DNA from: Morchella semilibera
Lineage: Eukaryota; Ascomycota; Pezizomycetes; Pezizales; Morchellaceae
NCBI GenBank assembly: GCA_009192285.1
Contig: CM018603.1
Location: forward strand, 558,001 to 622,000
DNA: 64,000 nt
Direction of reading: 5' to 3'
This document shows, piece by piece, positions 1 to 11,649 of the stretch (position 1 is its first letter; the number at the start of each line of letters is the position of its first letter). The position numbers were made by a program, and so were the translations under genes. The notes under the pieces were generated by a model. The model saw only the letters and a program-made list of their open reading frames with translations. It searched no databases and had not been told where the DNA came from.

Positions 1-604
1 GTGGGGGCAGTGAGTAGTATTCTGCGTCGTCGTCGTCCATCGCCATTGACATGGTGGTATCCTGCTGCGCATCTTGCAGAGCCCGTGAGGTAGAGGAGAT
101 AGTAGACGTATTTGCTGGTATAGTGATTGCTTTAGGAGCTGAGATAGTAGCTGATGGAGTAGTTGATTTGGGAGCCAATATGGTAGCTTCTTTGACTGTT
201 GCTGTCGTGGTAATGTTTTTCTTAGGTTCCGCTTGCTTCACAGTGGCGGGTGATGCCTCCACAGCCTCTGTGGCGGTTTTGTGAAGTTTCTTAATCCGGG
301 ACCTCTGCCGCGCGACATGCTGCTGGTGTAGAACCCTCTCGATATCGCGGATTGATCTTCGCAAGGTTTCCGAGTGCTGCTGCTGCAGCCTAAGTGCCTC
401 TGCTGACTCGTGCTGTGCCTTTTCGAGGGTGTCTAGTTGTGTAAACAACGAGGAAATGATAGCTGAAGTAGCGGCCAGGCTCTCAATCTCTTCAATGTCT
501 ATAGTGCAGCGCCTGTAAGCGTGAAGCTTGGAATGTGTGGATGTGCTTGCTTTGCTTACCAGAGGAACCCCCATGGTCATTTGGGACAGTCGCGGGTTGA
601 CCAT
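1..604 (-). CDS. coiled-coil protein, 3' end beyond left edge
   Basis: An open frame of 201 codons runs from the ATG at 604 leftward off the window, with an in-frame stop a short way upstream of that ATG. I do not recognise the family. The first 50 residues are mixed. Residues about 50-110 look like a coiled coil rich in Leu, Glu, Gln and Arg (QLDTLEKAQ, EALRLQQQHSETLRRSI, IERVLHQQH), followed by a basic RQRSRIKKLHK patch. After that comes a low-complexity Thr/Ala/Ser/Pro/Lys tail and an acidic DDDDAEYY stretch near the edge. No membrane segment is visible. An alternative start is the inner Met at codon 9. Codon use looks coding throughout, and the + strand frames here are shadows. It could be a lineage-specific scaffold protein; function is unknown. 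Confidence 0.6.
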   Translation of the reverse strand, partial: MVNPRLSQMTMGVPLVSKASTSTHSKLHAYRRCTIDIEEIESLAATSAIISSLFTQLDTLEKAQHESAEALRLQQQHSETLRRSIRDIERVLHQQHVARQRSRIKKLHKTATEAVEASPATVKQAEPKKNITTTATVKEATILAPKSTTPSATISAPKAITIPANTSTISSTSRALQDAQQDTTMSMAMDDDDAEYYSLPP

Positions 605-2104
605 GAACAGATTTACCAGCCATTGCTGGTAACTGATTTAAACCAACTGGAACGCTATGTGGTGAGGTGATAAACAGGAGAGATGTTCAGGACAAGTAGC
701 TAGGAGATGGCGGTTCGGTTCCAAAGTGTAAAATTTCAAAACCACTGGCAGTCAGATCGACTACCGGGGATACGCGTTGCAACGACCTGGGAAAATGACG
801 TTAAAACTTGGCGCGTGTGTATGAGTGAGGTAAACCCTAACCCTCAATACGATCGAGTGACCTCGAAGAAAAGTTCACTGGTAATATGAAGATAATTGAA
901 GGTTCTGGTCCGTGTTTGTGTGTTTAGTTACGAAATTTTCCATACATATCTAGATCGCTGCATTGACGAAAACCTGTATTGATCATGTGAAATTAGAATT
1001 CGACGGCCACCCCAGCGGTCGAAACAATGTGGTTCCCTTCCAAGTTTTGATTAAATATATAAGTACTTGTAAGGATGTGTATATATTTTCCTCCCTTACT
1101 TTCAGATCATGGGTTTTACATATCATCACCAAACATCACTCGCGGTCCGCCAAGAAACCAGACCTCTATCGATAAAGTGATAGACATCTAAGATATAGTA
1201 CTGTATACTCCCGCTTAATAAGTACATCTCCATGGAACTAACAACCATAAAGGGCAAAAAATTTCAAAAATATCAAAAATATCGAGTGATATCTCATGGT
1301 AATAGCTTGGCACTATATGGAGGCTCAATACATGTACCTACGTGTCGAGGGAGGGGCTTTAAACGATATTTGGGACCGAACCAGGGCCACGAGAATTTAT
1401 GTGCACAACACCACTGCGTGTACATACATTATAGGATCTTAGAATAGGCCTTATAATGTAGATGTAGGTATCTATTTGATCAAGAACGTTATATTTGCTT
1501 ACCAAGAGGCTATAACCGAGTCTATAATGTCTTTGGTCGATTGTCCACTATCGTTTGGCCGATTACCTACACTTTTCGTGCATTAATAGCTTCTTTCAAT
1601 TGCTGGGTGATACGACTCAAGATATAAACGTAAGGCAAGGGACAAATGTATGATGTACCGTGGTGAGTAAAGCAACTCCCTACACATCATGCACCTCTTA
1701 ATGTGCCGCAGCAACATTAGCAGAAATTTTAGTGTGGGTGAAGTTTTTAATCAGTGGCAATTACTCCCCATTGGTTACACTATGACTTGGCTATATTGGT
1801 TCGGTATTTCTCCTCTCGCTCGCTGTCTGGTTAGAAAACATACACACGTAGGTTTACCATACCCACTCTCACTCCACCCTAGAAAGAAAAAAAAAGTCGC
1901 TCATTTCCACAACCAGCCACATCGGAGGAAAAGTTAAAAAGAGACCACCTTCCCCAAGCTTTGTCGAAATTTTTTGAGCTTTTTCACCCGACCAAAAGAG
2001 TTCCGTATAAATTCTTTCTACTCACATTCATCGATATCGTGTATTGAAAACACCAGCGGCCGCTTCGAAAAGCTCTTACATAGTAACTCTCCACAAAATA
2101 AGCC
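605..2104. other. intergenic region upstream of the KIX/MED15-like gene
   Basis: No convincing gene. It contains AT-rich stretches, one TACATGTA palindrome (1329), a short telomere-like CCCTAACCCT run near 833, and near 1280 a small palindrome, ATATCGAGTGATAT, that recurs near 3795. The last about 250 bases are the likely promoter and 5' UTR of the gene at 2105. Confidence 0.5.
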
Positions 2105-3073
2105 ATGAGCGACCCAAACGGCGGATATAGCAATGGGCTAAGCCTAGCCACAGCAGAAGACCAACAGCGAGCCTACCACCAAATCCTTATAGATATCGAG
2201 CAGTCGTGGAATCCTCAAGGCTGGCAACACGAAATAGAAGCAGGGGAGAGAGCTAGGGCCATTATCCAAATTGCTGTTGCGGTGAGGGATTTCCGGAGCC
2301 AGGACCAAGCAATATATATGAGTACAGGCTTCGAGCGAACCGTCTACGAGAAGGCTACTTCGTCAACCGAGTATCGTGATACATGCCGGACCAGATTGGC
2401 TCAGATACAAGAATCGAGAAGACGACAGCTTGCGAAAGAGAACTCCGAGCAACATCAAGGGATTCAGCAGCAGCAGGGGTTTTCGCTACAACAACCGCAA
2501 TATTCGAGTCCCTTAGGCCCCTCGCAACCCCAATTCACGCAGCAGCAGCAAGAACAGTACCAACAACAGCAACAGCAGCTACAACAACTACAACAGCAAC
2601 AGCAACAGCAACAAATTCAGCAGCAACAGCAGCAGCAGATGCACCTACAGCAGCAATACAATCAGCAGCGTCTCATACAACAACAGCAAGTCCAACAACA
2701 GGCCCAGCAGCAGCAGCAACTTCAACAGCAGCAGCAGCAGCAACCGCATTATCAACAACAACAGCCACAACAACAGCACATCTTTCAACTATCTCAGCAG
2801 CAACAGCAAGAAAGAAACCAAATCATCAACGAATACATGAACAGCATTGCCCAAAAAATTGGCTCACCGATGCTCAATAATATCAATCAAAACCCCACCC
2901 AAGATATAAAGGACCTGGCCACTGCCTGGGGAATGCAGCCCGCACAAGCTTACCTACGGCAACAGGCGATAATGTTTTACCGACAGAGGGCGATTTATCA
3001 GCAACAACAGCAACAGCAGATGCAGTTCCAGGCTCAGGGTATGAACGGAGGGAGTGGATATTTGAACCAATAG
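2105..3073 (+). CDS. KIX-domain, polyglutamine protein related to Mediator subunit MED15
   Basis: A single exon of 322 codons. Residues about 20-105 read as the fungal MED15/Gal11-type KIX domain: a conserved Trp (SWNPQGWQ), an ER-rich helix (EAGERARAIIQIA), a FERTVYEKATSSTEYRD helix, and a closing TRLAQIQESRRRQ helix. Residues about 115-240 are almost pure Gln runs broken by His, Tyr and Pro. Residues about 240-290 form a second ordered block ending in QAYLRQQAIMFYRQR, followed by more Gln. In Mediator the KIX domain of the tail subunit binds activation domains in the nucleus. Full fungal MED15 proteins are usually much longer, so this is either a short paralogue or a truncated tail subunit. 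The long ORF in the +1 frame over the CAG/CAA runs is a shadow of the repeat. Identity as KIX is fairly sure; identity as the Mediator subunit itself is not. Confidence 0.75.
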   Translation: MSDPNGGYSNGLSLATAEDQQRAYHQILIDIEQSWNPQGWQHEIEAGERARAIIQIAVAVRDFRSQDQAIYMSTGFERTVYEKATSSTEYRDTCRTRLAQIQESRRRQLAKENSEQHQGIQQQQGFSLQQPQYSSPLGPSQPQFTQQQQEQYQQQQQQLQQLQQQQQQQQIQQQQQQQMHLQQQYNQQRLIQQQQVQQQAQQQQQLQQQQQQQPHYQQQQPQQQHIFQLSQQQQQERNQIINEYMNSIAQKIGSPMLNNINQNPTQDIKDLATAWGMQPAQAYLRQQAIMFYRQRAIYQQQQQQQMQFQAQGMNGGSGYLNQ

Positions 3074-5306
3074 TATATTGTGTCTCGCGAGTAGCGAATT
3101 TTGCGAAATGGTGTCATCAATTTGTATTTCCGTCGAGGATGTGCAAGCCAAAGGAATGTATGTATATATTATGGCTTTCTTTTGTTGTTTTATTCCGGCC
3201 TAAGATAGTGAAGATGGATAACAATATTGGAAAAGGGCCTATTCACTCTTGAGTTCTTTCATGATTATTTCCTCCATTTTTTCGTCTAGGTAGCATACGC
3301 GTATTTCGCCTTTTGTTTATTTCTTTTCTTTTCCTAAGCATTGATTCATTTCGCTTCATTAGCGCGACGGAGTAAAAGGCACGAGTTTATGTAATTGTAT
3401 AAAAACGTGAGCATTTGTACCCCCCCCCCCCAGGTACATTTCAGCGTGGTTTGGTTTTCGAGGAGAGCGTTAATACAAATTTCCTTTCGACCCTCTGAAT
3501 TGCAATGGTTTGATATCAACGTTACGGTTAATATCATCTAGTCAAGAGACTCTGATTACGAGCCTCTCGTTCTTAGTCCCGACCAAATTCTCAGGACAGT
3601 GTTCGGTACACACAAAAGGGGATGGGAGCTCATATCTTGGGTGGATAGGACCAATCGAGGAGCAACAATATGAGCGATGAATTAGCTTATCCAATGACCG
3701 ACAAGTAAGGGCACAAGCACACGAAATAAAGTAGCACATATATTAAGGGTGCAGGTTCCTTTTTTCGCCCCAAGCCAGGGGTGTAGAGGATATATCGAGT
3801 GATATACCGTGATTGACCATAGTTGTGCTAGAGCATAATCTGATGAGACGTACATGTAGCTACCCGGTCGGTCAAAATACCCTGGCGGGGCACGATATCA
3901 TAATGTGTGCCACAATGCCCCCTTATCTAAGCGCGTGGTCTAGATGGCCATGCAAGATTATGTCTTATATAAATGGAGTCTGGTGTTCCCTGAGTAGAAA
4001 TTTCCTCAAATTTTGAACCCTTATATGAGTAAAGCCAGATCTCAAACTTAGTGAAGGCTGAGGTGTCTGTATATAGTTGTTGAAAGTGCGTTAATAATAA
4101 TTATAGCATCGGTTTTGCTTTAGCTTTGCGGATATGGTCGCGTCGTCCTGTTACAATCGAATACGAAGCCCTTAGGGCGCAACATGGGTGGGTGGTGGGT
4201 GTATAGTGATAGTTTATATACTGATAATCTGTACTGAGTCAGTTAGAGTAAGTAAACAAAAGAGGGGAAATTTGGATTAAGAGAAGACGTAACTAAAACA
4301 TGACTAATAAGTTATATAGAGTAAGGAACCACATCAACAGGATGGTATGGTGAGCGTGTTTCAATTCTCATAACAAGTACATGTAAATGGTGTTTTTCTT
4401 AGGATGTTTGGGTGGCTGGGGTTTGAGCTAGATGGGGAAAGCAGGCCTGAGCTATGTAGGCACGGATGAGTTTATGTTTGTATGTCACATTGTTGGATGT
4501 GCTATGAAGGTGGACGTGGCTCTAGGCTTAGCCCGAACCCTAGTTCTCTTTATTAATGTCCGGGTAATCTATAGCGAGACGAAATATGTCGTGCGTTCGC
4601 TTTATCCTACGTATCAACTGGAGCTCGCTCAATTGATCGACCAAGGAGACCAGGTACGTAACTCTATACCTCCCCCATTATCCGTACCTGATTTTGTCTC
4701 GTGATGCTCGGAGCTAACCTAAGTCTGAAAGATACTTCTACCCGGCGAGTCACCCGTACAGACTGTGCCAGTCTCAAATCTAGCTTAAGTAAAGAGTAAC
4801 TTGAGATAACCAGATTTAGCATTAATTGAGAGGTACCAGCCTTAACTCATAACAGTGAGGGCTTTGGAGGTTGCGATTCCATATACCTCGTGAGTGCTAT
4901 TTGAATCATCTCTCGGCCAGACAGTGTCGGAATTTTATAAATTCACACAATTACATGTAAGCATGCATATGTGCAACTCCAGCAGCATGAACATAATGTT
5001 GTTGCGTGATGTCCGGATGGAGTGAGGAGATATGGTACAAGCCTGTTCGGAGGCAGGAGCAGCTTTGGGTGATCGAGATACTTAGACTGCAACGTGCGTG
5101 GCTTAAGAACTTGTACGCCAGGTGACAGCTCAAATACTCCCGTGAGCATTGGGGGACAAGGAAAACTAATGACCAATAATGCATACACAGGGTACATTTG
5201 GTCACGGCTGTCAATGATCAATTTGAACGTTATCTAGTAAAACCCCCCTTCTCTCAATAGCCGCAACATATCAAAATATTAGCCACGCCTCAGTTATAGA
5301 CCAAGC
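3074..5306. other. intergenic region, repeat-rich
   Basis: Contains the 3' UTR of the KIX gene, a homopolymer C run at about 3420-3432, two TACATGTA palindromes (about 4378 and 4951) and scattered AT-rich sequence. Short ORFs such as 4432-4704 show no recognisable domain or coding bias. I see no gene. Confidence 0.45.
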
Positions 5307-6425
5307 TTAAGAAAAGTTAACACCACTCTTAAACAAGTCTTTGGCTACAATCTCATCTTTCCTCTGCTCGAGCTCCTCCATGTCCCAATTACCAATAATG
5401 AAGCGTCCCCTCAAGTATTCAGATCTTTCGGAAGCGAGATAGAGAACTGTCCCAGCTGCAAGCTCAACTATTTGGTTTTTTTAGTATCAATGACTTATTT
5501 TGTCATTCTCGAAGAGAATCGACTCACCCGTGTCCTGGAACATGTGCGCAATTTCCTTCGGTAGCTGCGTTGTCATATCGGTGATGATGCCTCCAGGATG
5601 ATAAGAGAAAGCACGGATCCCATCTTTACCGTTCTCGACTTCAATAAATTCTGTGAACCTATACCCTAATTCAGCTTACGGGGTAGAGGTTAGGCAGGGC
5701 AAGAGGAGCTACTTAATCAAGGCTAGCTTCCCACTCTGATAGGCGCTCATAGTGGGCGTGACAAATGCAGCACCAATTGATGCCGTGTTTACTATGGTCC
5801 CCCCACGACCTTCAGCTCTCACAGCACTGGAAAACTCCCGCGAGCACAGGTATGACCCCTTAAGATTGATATCCTACACCACTATTATAAATCATGGTCG
5901 TAAACCTTCGAGCTTCAATCTTCCAACAAGAACTTACCCAAACGTTCCACCACGCAACTGGATCGCTTTGATCAAACGTCACATACGCGCCTTCACCGAC
6001 GCCAGCGTTATTAACCAGAACATCTGGTACACCGACGTCTCTCTTTACATTTGCAAACAACTCCACCACCTCAGCGTCTTTAGAAACATCAATTGTGTAT
6101 GCAAAGACCTTGGTACCGGGGGTTACCCTTTTCGATTTTCTTTTTAGTTGCAAGAATACTGCTCGTGGTGCGGCCGGTCAGGATAACATTGCTTGCTCCA
6201 GCTTGAGCAAAGGCTTCTGCGACCGCCTGAGCTATGGTTAGTAAAAACTGGTACAAGGGGGCCGTGGGAATGAGGGAGGACCTTTCCAATTCCACGCCCG
6301 CCTCCCGTGACAATGACCGTTTTTCCAGAAGCGGTATTGGAGAGGCCGGAGCTAGGAGAGATGAAGGGGTAGACATCGCTGCGCCAAGTCTTGACGACGG
6401 ATTGGATAGGAGCCATAGGAGACAT
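5307..6425 (-). CDS. short-chain dehydrogenase/reductase (SDR), five exons
   Basis: Exons, 5' to 3' on the minus strand: 6425-6282, 6226-5938, 5873-5713, 5658-5528, 5467-5307. The introns are 54-64 nt, and two of them carry a CTAAC-type branch point. The product of about 294 residues is a classical SDR: glycine-rich NAD(P)-binding motif TGGGRGIGK (about residue 40), NNAG (VNNAGVGEG), catalytic Ser in NTASIGAA, the Tyr/Lys pair in AYQSGK, and a C-terminal YHPGGIITDM loop. The substrate cannot be told from the sequence. The frame in exon 2 holds only if one base of the G5 run at 6118-6122 (+ strand) is discounted. Exon 2 is 289 nt where 288 is needed, and both sides read as good SDR sequence. 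This is a consensus error or a very recent frameshift. The gene stands alone, with no cluster partners. Confidence 0.82.
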
Positions 6426-7708
6426 TTGAAGTTAATTTTATGTTGAGGAGAGGAAGTTTTAAGGTGAGCGAATAATTCCCAGAGATGATTGATTGTGATG
6501 ATGTGCTCTTCTATGAACTGAGCACTGGTGCACATATATACTTCTTATAATTTCGTAGGTTTCGATACTGTGAGGAATCTAACTGATACAAAGTGGAATT
6601 CAAATGGAAATAAGCTAATCGCCGTCAGTTTCGATAAACTAACCAGCTTTCAAACGATAGGTAGGAGTGGAATGTGGAAGAAGGCGTGATCGGAATGTGG
6701 GGCATTTTACTATCCGACTACAGCTTCTAAGAATATGATAGAGCTCCTAGAGCTGTATATTAGGACATGGTGGTTCTCAGCTATAGCTATAGAATATAAC
6801 CGGTTAAGAAATCTTCCGGCGAGAAGGAAAAAATCTGCTAGTATTGTACACCGTCCCATTAGAGATACATCAATGTTTGGCTACATGTAGATATACTATA
6901 GTATGTATATATAAAATAACTACCAAAATTGTTAAATAAATCAAATGTAAGAACCTAAGATAGCATGATGGCGGTAGTATTGTACCAAATACTGGTATAC
7001 CGGGTTTACTCCATAGGTTAGGGTTGTTACACGCCCATCCGGAGTTAACAGGAATCTCCGCAGATCCAACGGCATGAGGTATTGTTCCTAGATGCCTTGA
7101 GGATTCTCCGCTAACTCCGTCGCATATACCGACATGTACTCTAGATCTACGGGTACATACAAGCACCTAGTGCGGTGTTAAGAGAGTGTATATTTGATCA
7201 ATTTACGCCGGTGCTTGTTGGATCCGTTTACTGCCATAATCTGAGGACTTTCGAGCCCAAACATGTAGGATTGTTCAATGAACAGAAGCTTAAAGTCTTT
7301 TAAAGGCAGTCTAGTACAAAAACCAAATGCACATATATGTAGGTGGTGACTGTGTAATATCTCCTAGTTTATAACTTGTTAATGACGAAGAGCTACATAC
7401 TTGTAGCTAGAGAATCGGATTTGTCTACAAGAGCCCGCTCCCAAATATTTAATGAAGGGACGGGATACCCCGAGTTCTCTTGTTCGATATTTTCAAATTG
7501 GAATAGCCTAGCCCAATTCCAAGAAAATACAGAGTGATGGTCCTAAAGCTCTTAAAAAACCAATAGTACATGTATCCAACACAATAAGAGGGTTAAAATG
7601 TACAGTTAAGTACACTTCAGGCACACAATTCAGCCAACCCGAGTATATTCCCTGTTTAAAAACACTCAACAACTCCCGTCACTGCATTTACTACGATCTA
7701 TTCCCCTC
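6426..7708. other. intergenic region
   Basis: About 1.3 kb without a supported gene. AT-rich, with TACATGTA-type palindromes near 6882 and 7567. The first few hundred bases are the likely SDR promoter, and the last about 100 bases the 3' UTR of the membrane-protein gene. Confidence 0.45.
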
Positions 7709-9027
7709 CTAGCAGCTCCGAGTCCTCCTCAGCTTGACACCCGTGAATTTTGACTGGCTTCCAGTTGCTACTACTGCAGCACTATCCTCAATGCTGTCAC
7801 TATGTTTACCATTGTCCATGGTTACAATGACAGACACTGTCTCTCGCGATGTTCCACTCTCGGTGCTCTCACCTGATATCTGGCTCCCTCCTTGCAGCAA
7901 ACTGTTGCTGTCAACTGCCTCTGCAGTACCACGCAGATAACGGGACCTGCCATACGGATTTAGCGTAGCGTCTCCCACAAGATCTTCGAAATCAATGTCA
8001 CGTGTGTCCGTTTTCCTAAGCCCCAGCGTTTTTCCAGCCTTCTTAATATTTCCAAACCTCAACCTTCTAAAGAAGGGTATAGGGAACTTAAAAAAAGAAC
8101 TGATGCAAATGAAAATCACTGCTACCCCTGCAAGAATTAAGAGAGCCACGAGGACAATTCCCATCTGTGAAAATGCTTGTATTGAAGCAAGCTTAATCGA
8201 CTCTTTGAATGGTGCATTATGGGCCGAAGTTGGCTTATTGCTAATGGTACTAGCAGCGAGTGTTTGGCCGTATAACGGTTTCATTCTATGCGGCATAGAA
8301 GTCACGATTGGTTGTGTGCCAATGGTCCCGGATGTAGGTACCAATTTCCTTAAGACTTTTGTAGAAGTTATGAAGCCAGAACCAGTTGATTTAGGAATTA
8401 ATACTACAACTGATTCGCCTTTTCTGATTCGCCTTTTCTCCCATCCTGGCACCCCTTCCTTATTAACCGGGATAACAAAGCCTTTACTTCTAGCGTGCCC
8501 GAGAGAGCCGAGAAATGTGCTTATTTTGATGTGGGGTATTTCTTGTGGAACAATTGTGATACCTGGATGCTGTGGCGGTTTACGATGGTACCATGGAGGG
8601 AACTCGACAGTGTCAATCGGCTTGATTGCATTAAGATCTTCCGATAGCGTATCCGGTAGTATACTAGATCTCTGAGGTTTTCTGACATAGCAGTCAGGTT
8701 CTTTGCATGCTGAAGGCACTTTGTGGGAAGTTGGTGTCAACATGTAGCTAACGAAAACTGGTTCCCCATATGACGTAAGGGATGTTTGAGTAAGTTCTTG
8801 ATAATCAGCACTATTTGATTTATAGCAGAGAGCACTTTCATCTAATAAGGGCTCAATTTTCTGCCCCAAACATTGGAGCTTGTCACCGTGGGTTGGCCGA
8901 GCACTCTGTATGGTGGTGTCCCCACAGTAATCTCCTGATACTCAGTTGATGAGGCAAGAACCACAGAGATTATGATAAGGAGAGGAGCTCTGATAGAGAT
9001 GAGAGACCGGGGCCTTGAGCTTTTCAT
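7709..9027 (-). CDS. single-pass type I membrane protein of unknown function
   Basis: The ATG at 9027 opens a signal peptide with a basic start (MKSSRPRSLISIRA) and a hydrophobic core (PLLIIISVVLASS). The main 384-codon frame starts in a different phase. A 44-nt GT...AG interval at 8861-8904 would join the two in frame, giving about 424 residues. A one-base error near 8870-8900 is the alternative. The ectodomain of about 250 residues is rich in Pro, Ser and Thr (GEPVFVSYMLTPTSHK, EFPPWYHRKPPQHPG). One transmembrane helix follows (MGIVLVALLILAGVAVIFI), then Phe-rich and basic residues, and a cytosolic tail of about 125 residues rich in Ser/Thr. I recognise no family. The topology resembles fungal surface sensors or adhesion-type receptors, but that is only resemblance. 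Confidence 0.65.
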
Positions 9028-9426
9028 TGTAGAGCGTGGATAACCAAGAGTGAGTGATATAAGTATTGGATATATACGATTGTTTCCCTGAGGTGATCAG
9101 TAGACCTATGACTGAAAAGCAGAGGTGGCAAAAAATACATGTACCTTTATCCTTACTAGTCGATCGAGCGAAGGGAGAGGATTTGCTGGCTCATTGAATC
9201 GGATCTTGGACAGATATGATATAAACAAAAGGGCTCCACTCTAGAAAAACATTGACAACGACTCTATTGTAGAAATAAGAAAAGAAGAAGGGAAAGGGAA
9301 TTTTCCACTAGTTTTCCCTCACTAGACGTGCCAAGCATCGTGTCCTATTATCCACACCCCAGCGCTCCAGATATACGATCCAAACTCCTAATACAAAAGC
9401 CATAACCTAGACTACGTAGCACTACT

Positions 9427-10077
9427 CTAACCCAAAGCATTGAGTTGCCGTGTTAACTCATGTAGCTTAATAACTTTCTCAAGCTGCTCGGGCAATAAGC
9501 TCTCTCCGTTGTCTTTCCTATCTTTCAATTCATTCGCTTGGCGAATTTTCTTTTTGATACCCTTTGCCAATTTCTCCTTTTCCTCCTTCGTCAGCTCAGG
9601 CTTTGGTTTTGGTGATGCTGCTCGACTTGAGGTATTGGTTGAGGCGTTAGGACTCTTTTTCGGAACTTTCGCCCCAGCTTCCCCGGGCTCCTCGGTTTCC
9701 TTGGCTGGGGCTTTTGTTTCCTTTCCGGCCTCAGTTTTTGTTTCCCTCTCAAGTTCCTTTGCTCGTTTCCTCGCAGCTTTTCGTTTCGCATTTTTATCGC
9801 TTGCTGCGGAACCAGTCTTCTTATCGTCATCGCTTGCAGGTGCAGCCCCTGGGACTCCTCCACTACCGCGATTCTTCCAAGTTTCGACAGTGCGGTTCTT
9901 ATAAACCTCGACATCCTCTGGCGGGCGGTATCCTGGACGTACTTTGATTTCACGTCGGGTCGTTCCATCAGGTCGGACTGAAGCGGGGATTATCTGTTGT
10001 CCATCGGAATTGAGGGTTATTCCAGCCATCGAAGGAGTGGCTGGGTGAGAGGAGTCATCTCCAGGAGTGAGGGGCAT
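9427..10077 (-). CDS. PYM1: PYM, partner of Y14-Mago (exon-junction-complex disassembly factor)
   Basis: Single exon, 216 codons. The N-terminal Mago-binding motif is clear: GITLNSDGQQIIPASVRPDG, then REIKVRPGYRPPEDVEVYKN and a GGVPGA box, matching the PYM/WIBG family. The middle is a Lys/Glu/Ala-rich disordered linker. The C-terminus (KKIRQANELKDRKDNGESL...QLEKVIKLHELTRQLNALG) matches the family's helical, ribosome-contacting tail. Family knowledge: PYM binds the Mago-Y14 dimer in the cytoplasm and helps strip exon junction complexes from translated mRNA, which fits a genome rich in introns. Translation could instead start at Met17, directly before GITLNSDG. The antisense ORF is a shadow. 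Confidence 0.9.
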   Translation of the reverse strand: MPLTPGDDSSHPATPSMAGITLNSDGQQIIPASVRPDGTTRREIKVRPGYRPPEDVEVYKNRTVETWKNRGSGGVPGAAPASDDDKKTGSAASDKNAKRKAARKRAKELERETKTEAGKETKAPAKETEEPGEAGAKVPKKSPNASTNTSSRAASPKPKPELTKEEKEKLAKGIKKKIRQANELKDRKDNGESLLPEQLEKVIKLHELTRQLNALG

Positions 10078-10340
10078 GGTGAAGAGAGGTCACGAGTGTA
10101 TGGTTGATGGATGAGTGTAAGCCGATGCCTTTTTCTTTTTTCCCCCCCCAAATTTACTACGTTGTAGATGATATTGATCTTGACTGAGGAGGTCGAGGTT
10201 CATATTATGAGGTCTCGCCAAGATATGATTTCAGCTACAGGGGTCTTGGCTTCACAACAGCTGTCGCTTGTTAAGGTAACGCAGGAGTCATTAGTGCCAT
10301 TATACCTACATCTATGGAGACAGTGCCCGAGTGAGATATC

Positions 10341-10913
10341 ATGCATGAGGTGTATCATAGCCTTGAAATGGACTTTCAAGCCTCACTAACGAAGCTTTCT
10401 GAGGATAATTTTTACACTATAATAAAGGGAGTTCGTATCAAGCGTACAGAAGCACCTAGAAAACTCTACATTAAAATTCTAACCATGGATCAACAACCTT
10501 TAGAAATTGCTTTTTCAGTAGTAAGGATGATTCTTGACGATTTTCGCAGCACCCTCACCGAAGTGCACGCCCAATTCGCAATAATATCCGAGAATTTGTC
10601 CGTACTAATAGATCACCTTCAGGTGCACTTCCCGAATCTAGGTCCCATTCCCCAAGCTAAGATCAAACCCAATAAACCGGCACCTCTCTCTGCTGACACA
10701 TCGCATCCATTGAAGATTCGAACTCTTGAGGCTACCGAAAGTGCGTTTCGCTTGCACGATAAGGTACTAAGAAAGTTTAAGGTCCTTGATTAGAGGATTA
10801 AGGTTTTGGGGGGGCTAGAGGCGAAAAGTAACGACGACGTTAAAGCGGAGTTGCTGAAAGTTGATAAGGAGGTCGATGACCCAGAGAAACTAATGGAAAC
10901 CTCGAGGAACTGA
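10341..10913 (+). pseudogene. decayed or partial reading frame, unknown family
   Basis: A frame from 10341 reads 150 codons to a TAG at 10791-10793, then continues coding-like for another 39 codons (RIKVLGG, DDVKAELLKVDKEVDDPEK) to a TGA at 10911. The combined sequence is helical and charged, with no recognised domain. It could be a broken gene with one in-frame stop, or two short exons I cannot resolve. Another short frame (10168-10389) overlaps its start in a different phase. Nothing in the flanks suggests a transposon origin. Confidence 0.3.
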
Positions 10914-11649
10914 TTTTGAAATCCCTCTGCCGAAAACCTAGATATATATCACGGTTAGCGGCGCTTGTATCAGCTTGTGTTAAGGGTTGTGAAGGTGGCT
11001 TCTATAGCAGCTTGAGTACATGTAATTAGGAGTTTTCAAGGGTCAACGTCTAATAAAAAGGTGCCTACAAGGATCTACAATCGTTGGTACAGATGAGTTA
11101 GGAGTAGTAGCTAGCCCCTCACAGCTCCCCACACCCCTTCTTGAGAGTCATTTACTTTAGGCCTCTGTGATACAGCCTCTTCATGTCTCTTAACTAGTCA
11201 ACTCGGATTACTAGATTTCCTATTCAACCTCGTGAAAACCTTCTATCCTGGCTTCTTTCCCGAAAAAGGGTGATTTAGCCCCGATAGAATAACAGATTCT
11301 AGGGAGTTTCGATATAAAATAAAATGGCTCGGATCTGGTTTTTGGGGGTGGGGGGCATGGAGAGTTTTCGCCGGAAGTATTTTTAAATTTGGATAGGGCT
11401 ACCGGATTAGGAACAGGTGATGCGATATGGTAGGTTGAGTGAGGCACTGTGGGTGAATCTTAGAGATTGATGAGAGTTATAGATCTGCAATGTGATGTTG
11501 AGAATCCGGCTTATTGCGTTACCCAGATCTAATTGATAAGGTTACAAGAGAGGATGTTTTGGCAGAGGTGATATTCGTACATACTTGAAGCTGGTGGCTG
11601 CTGATGTCCACAGTCGTTAATTAAAAGTCGGAATTTTTGATAAGCGTAG

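Noticed and set aside
2383-2880. 165-codon ORF overlapping the KIX/polyQ gene
   Set aside because: It is the +1 reading of the CAG/CAA runs (Ala/Thr-rich) and has no independent support.
7995-8675. 226-codon + strand ORF
   Set aside because: Antisense shadow of the membrane-protein gene, whose opposite frame has the signal peptide and TM helix.
9440-9904. 154-codon + strand ORF
   Set aside because: Antisense of the Lys/Glu/Ala-rich PYM linker; PYM is clearly the coding strand.
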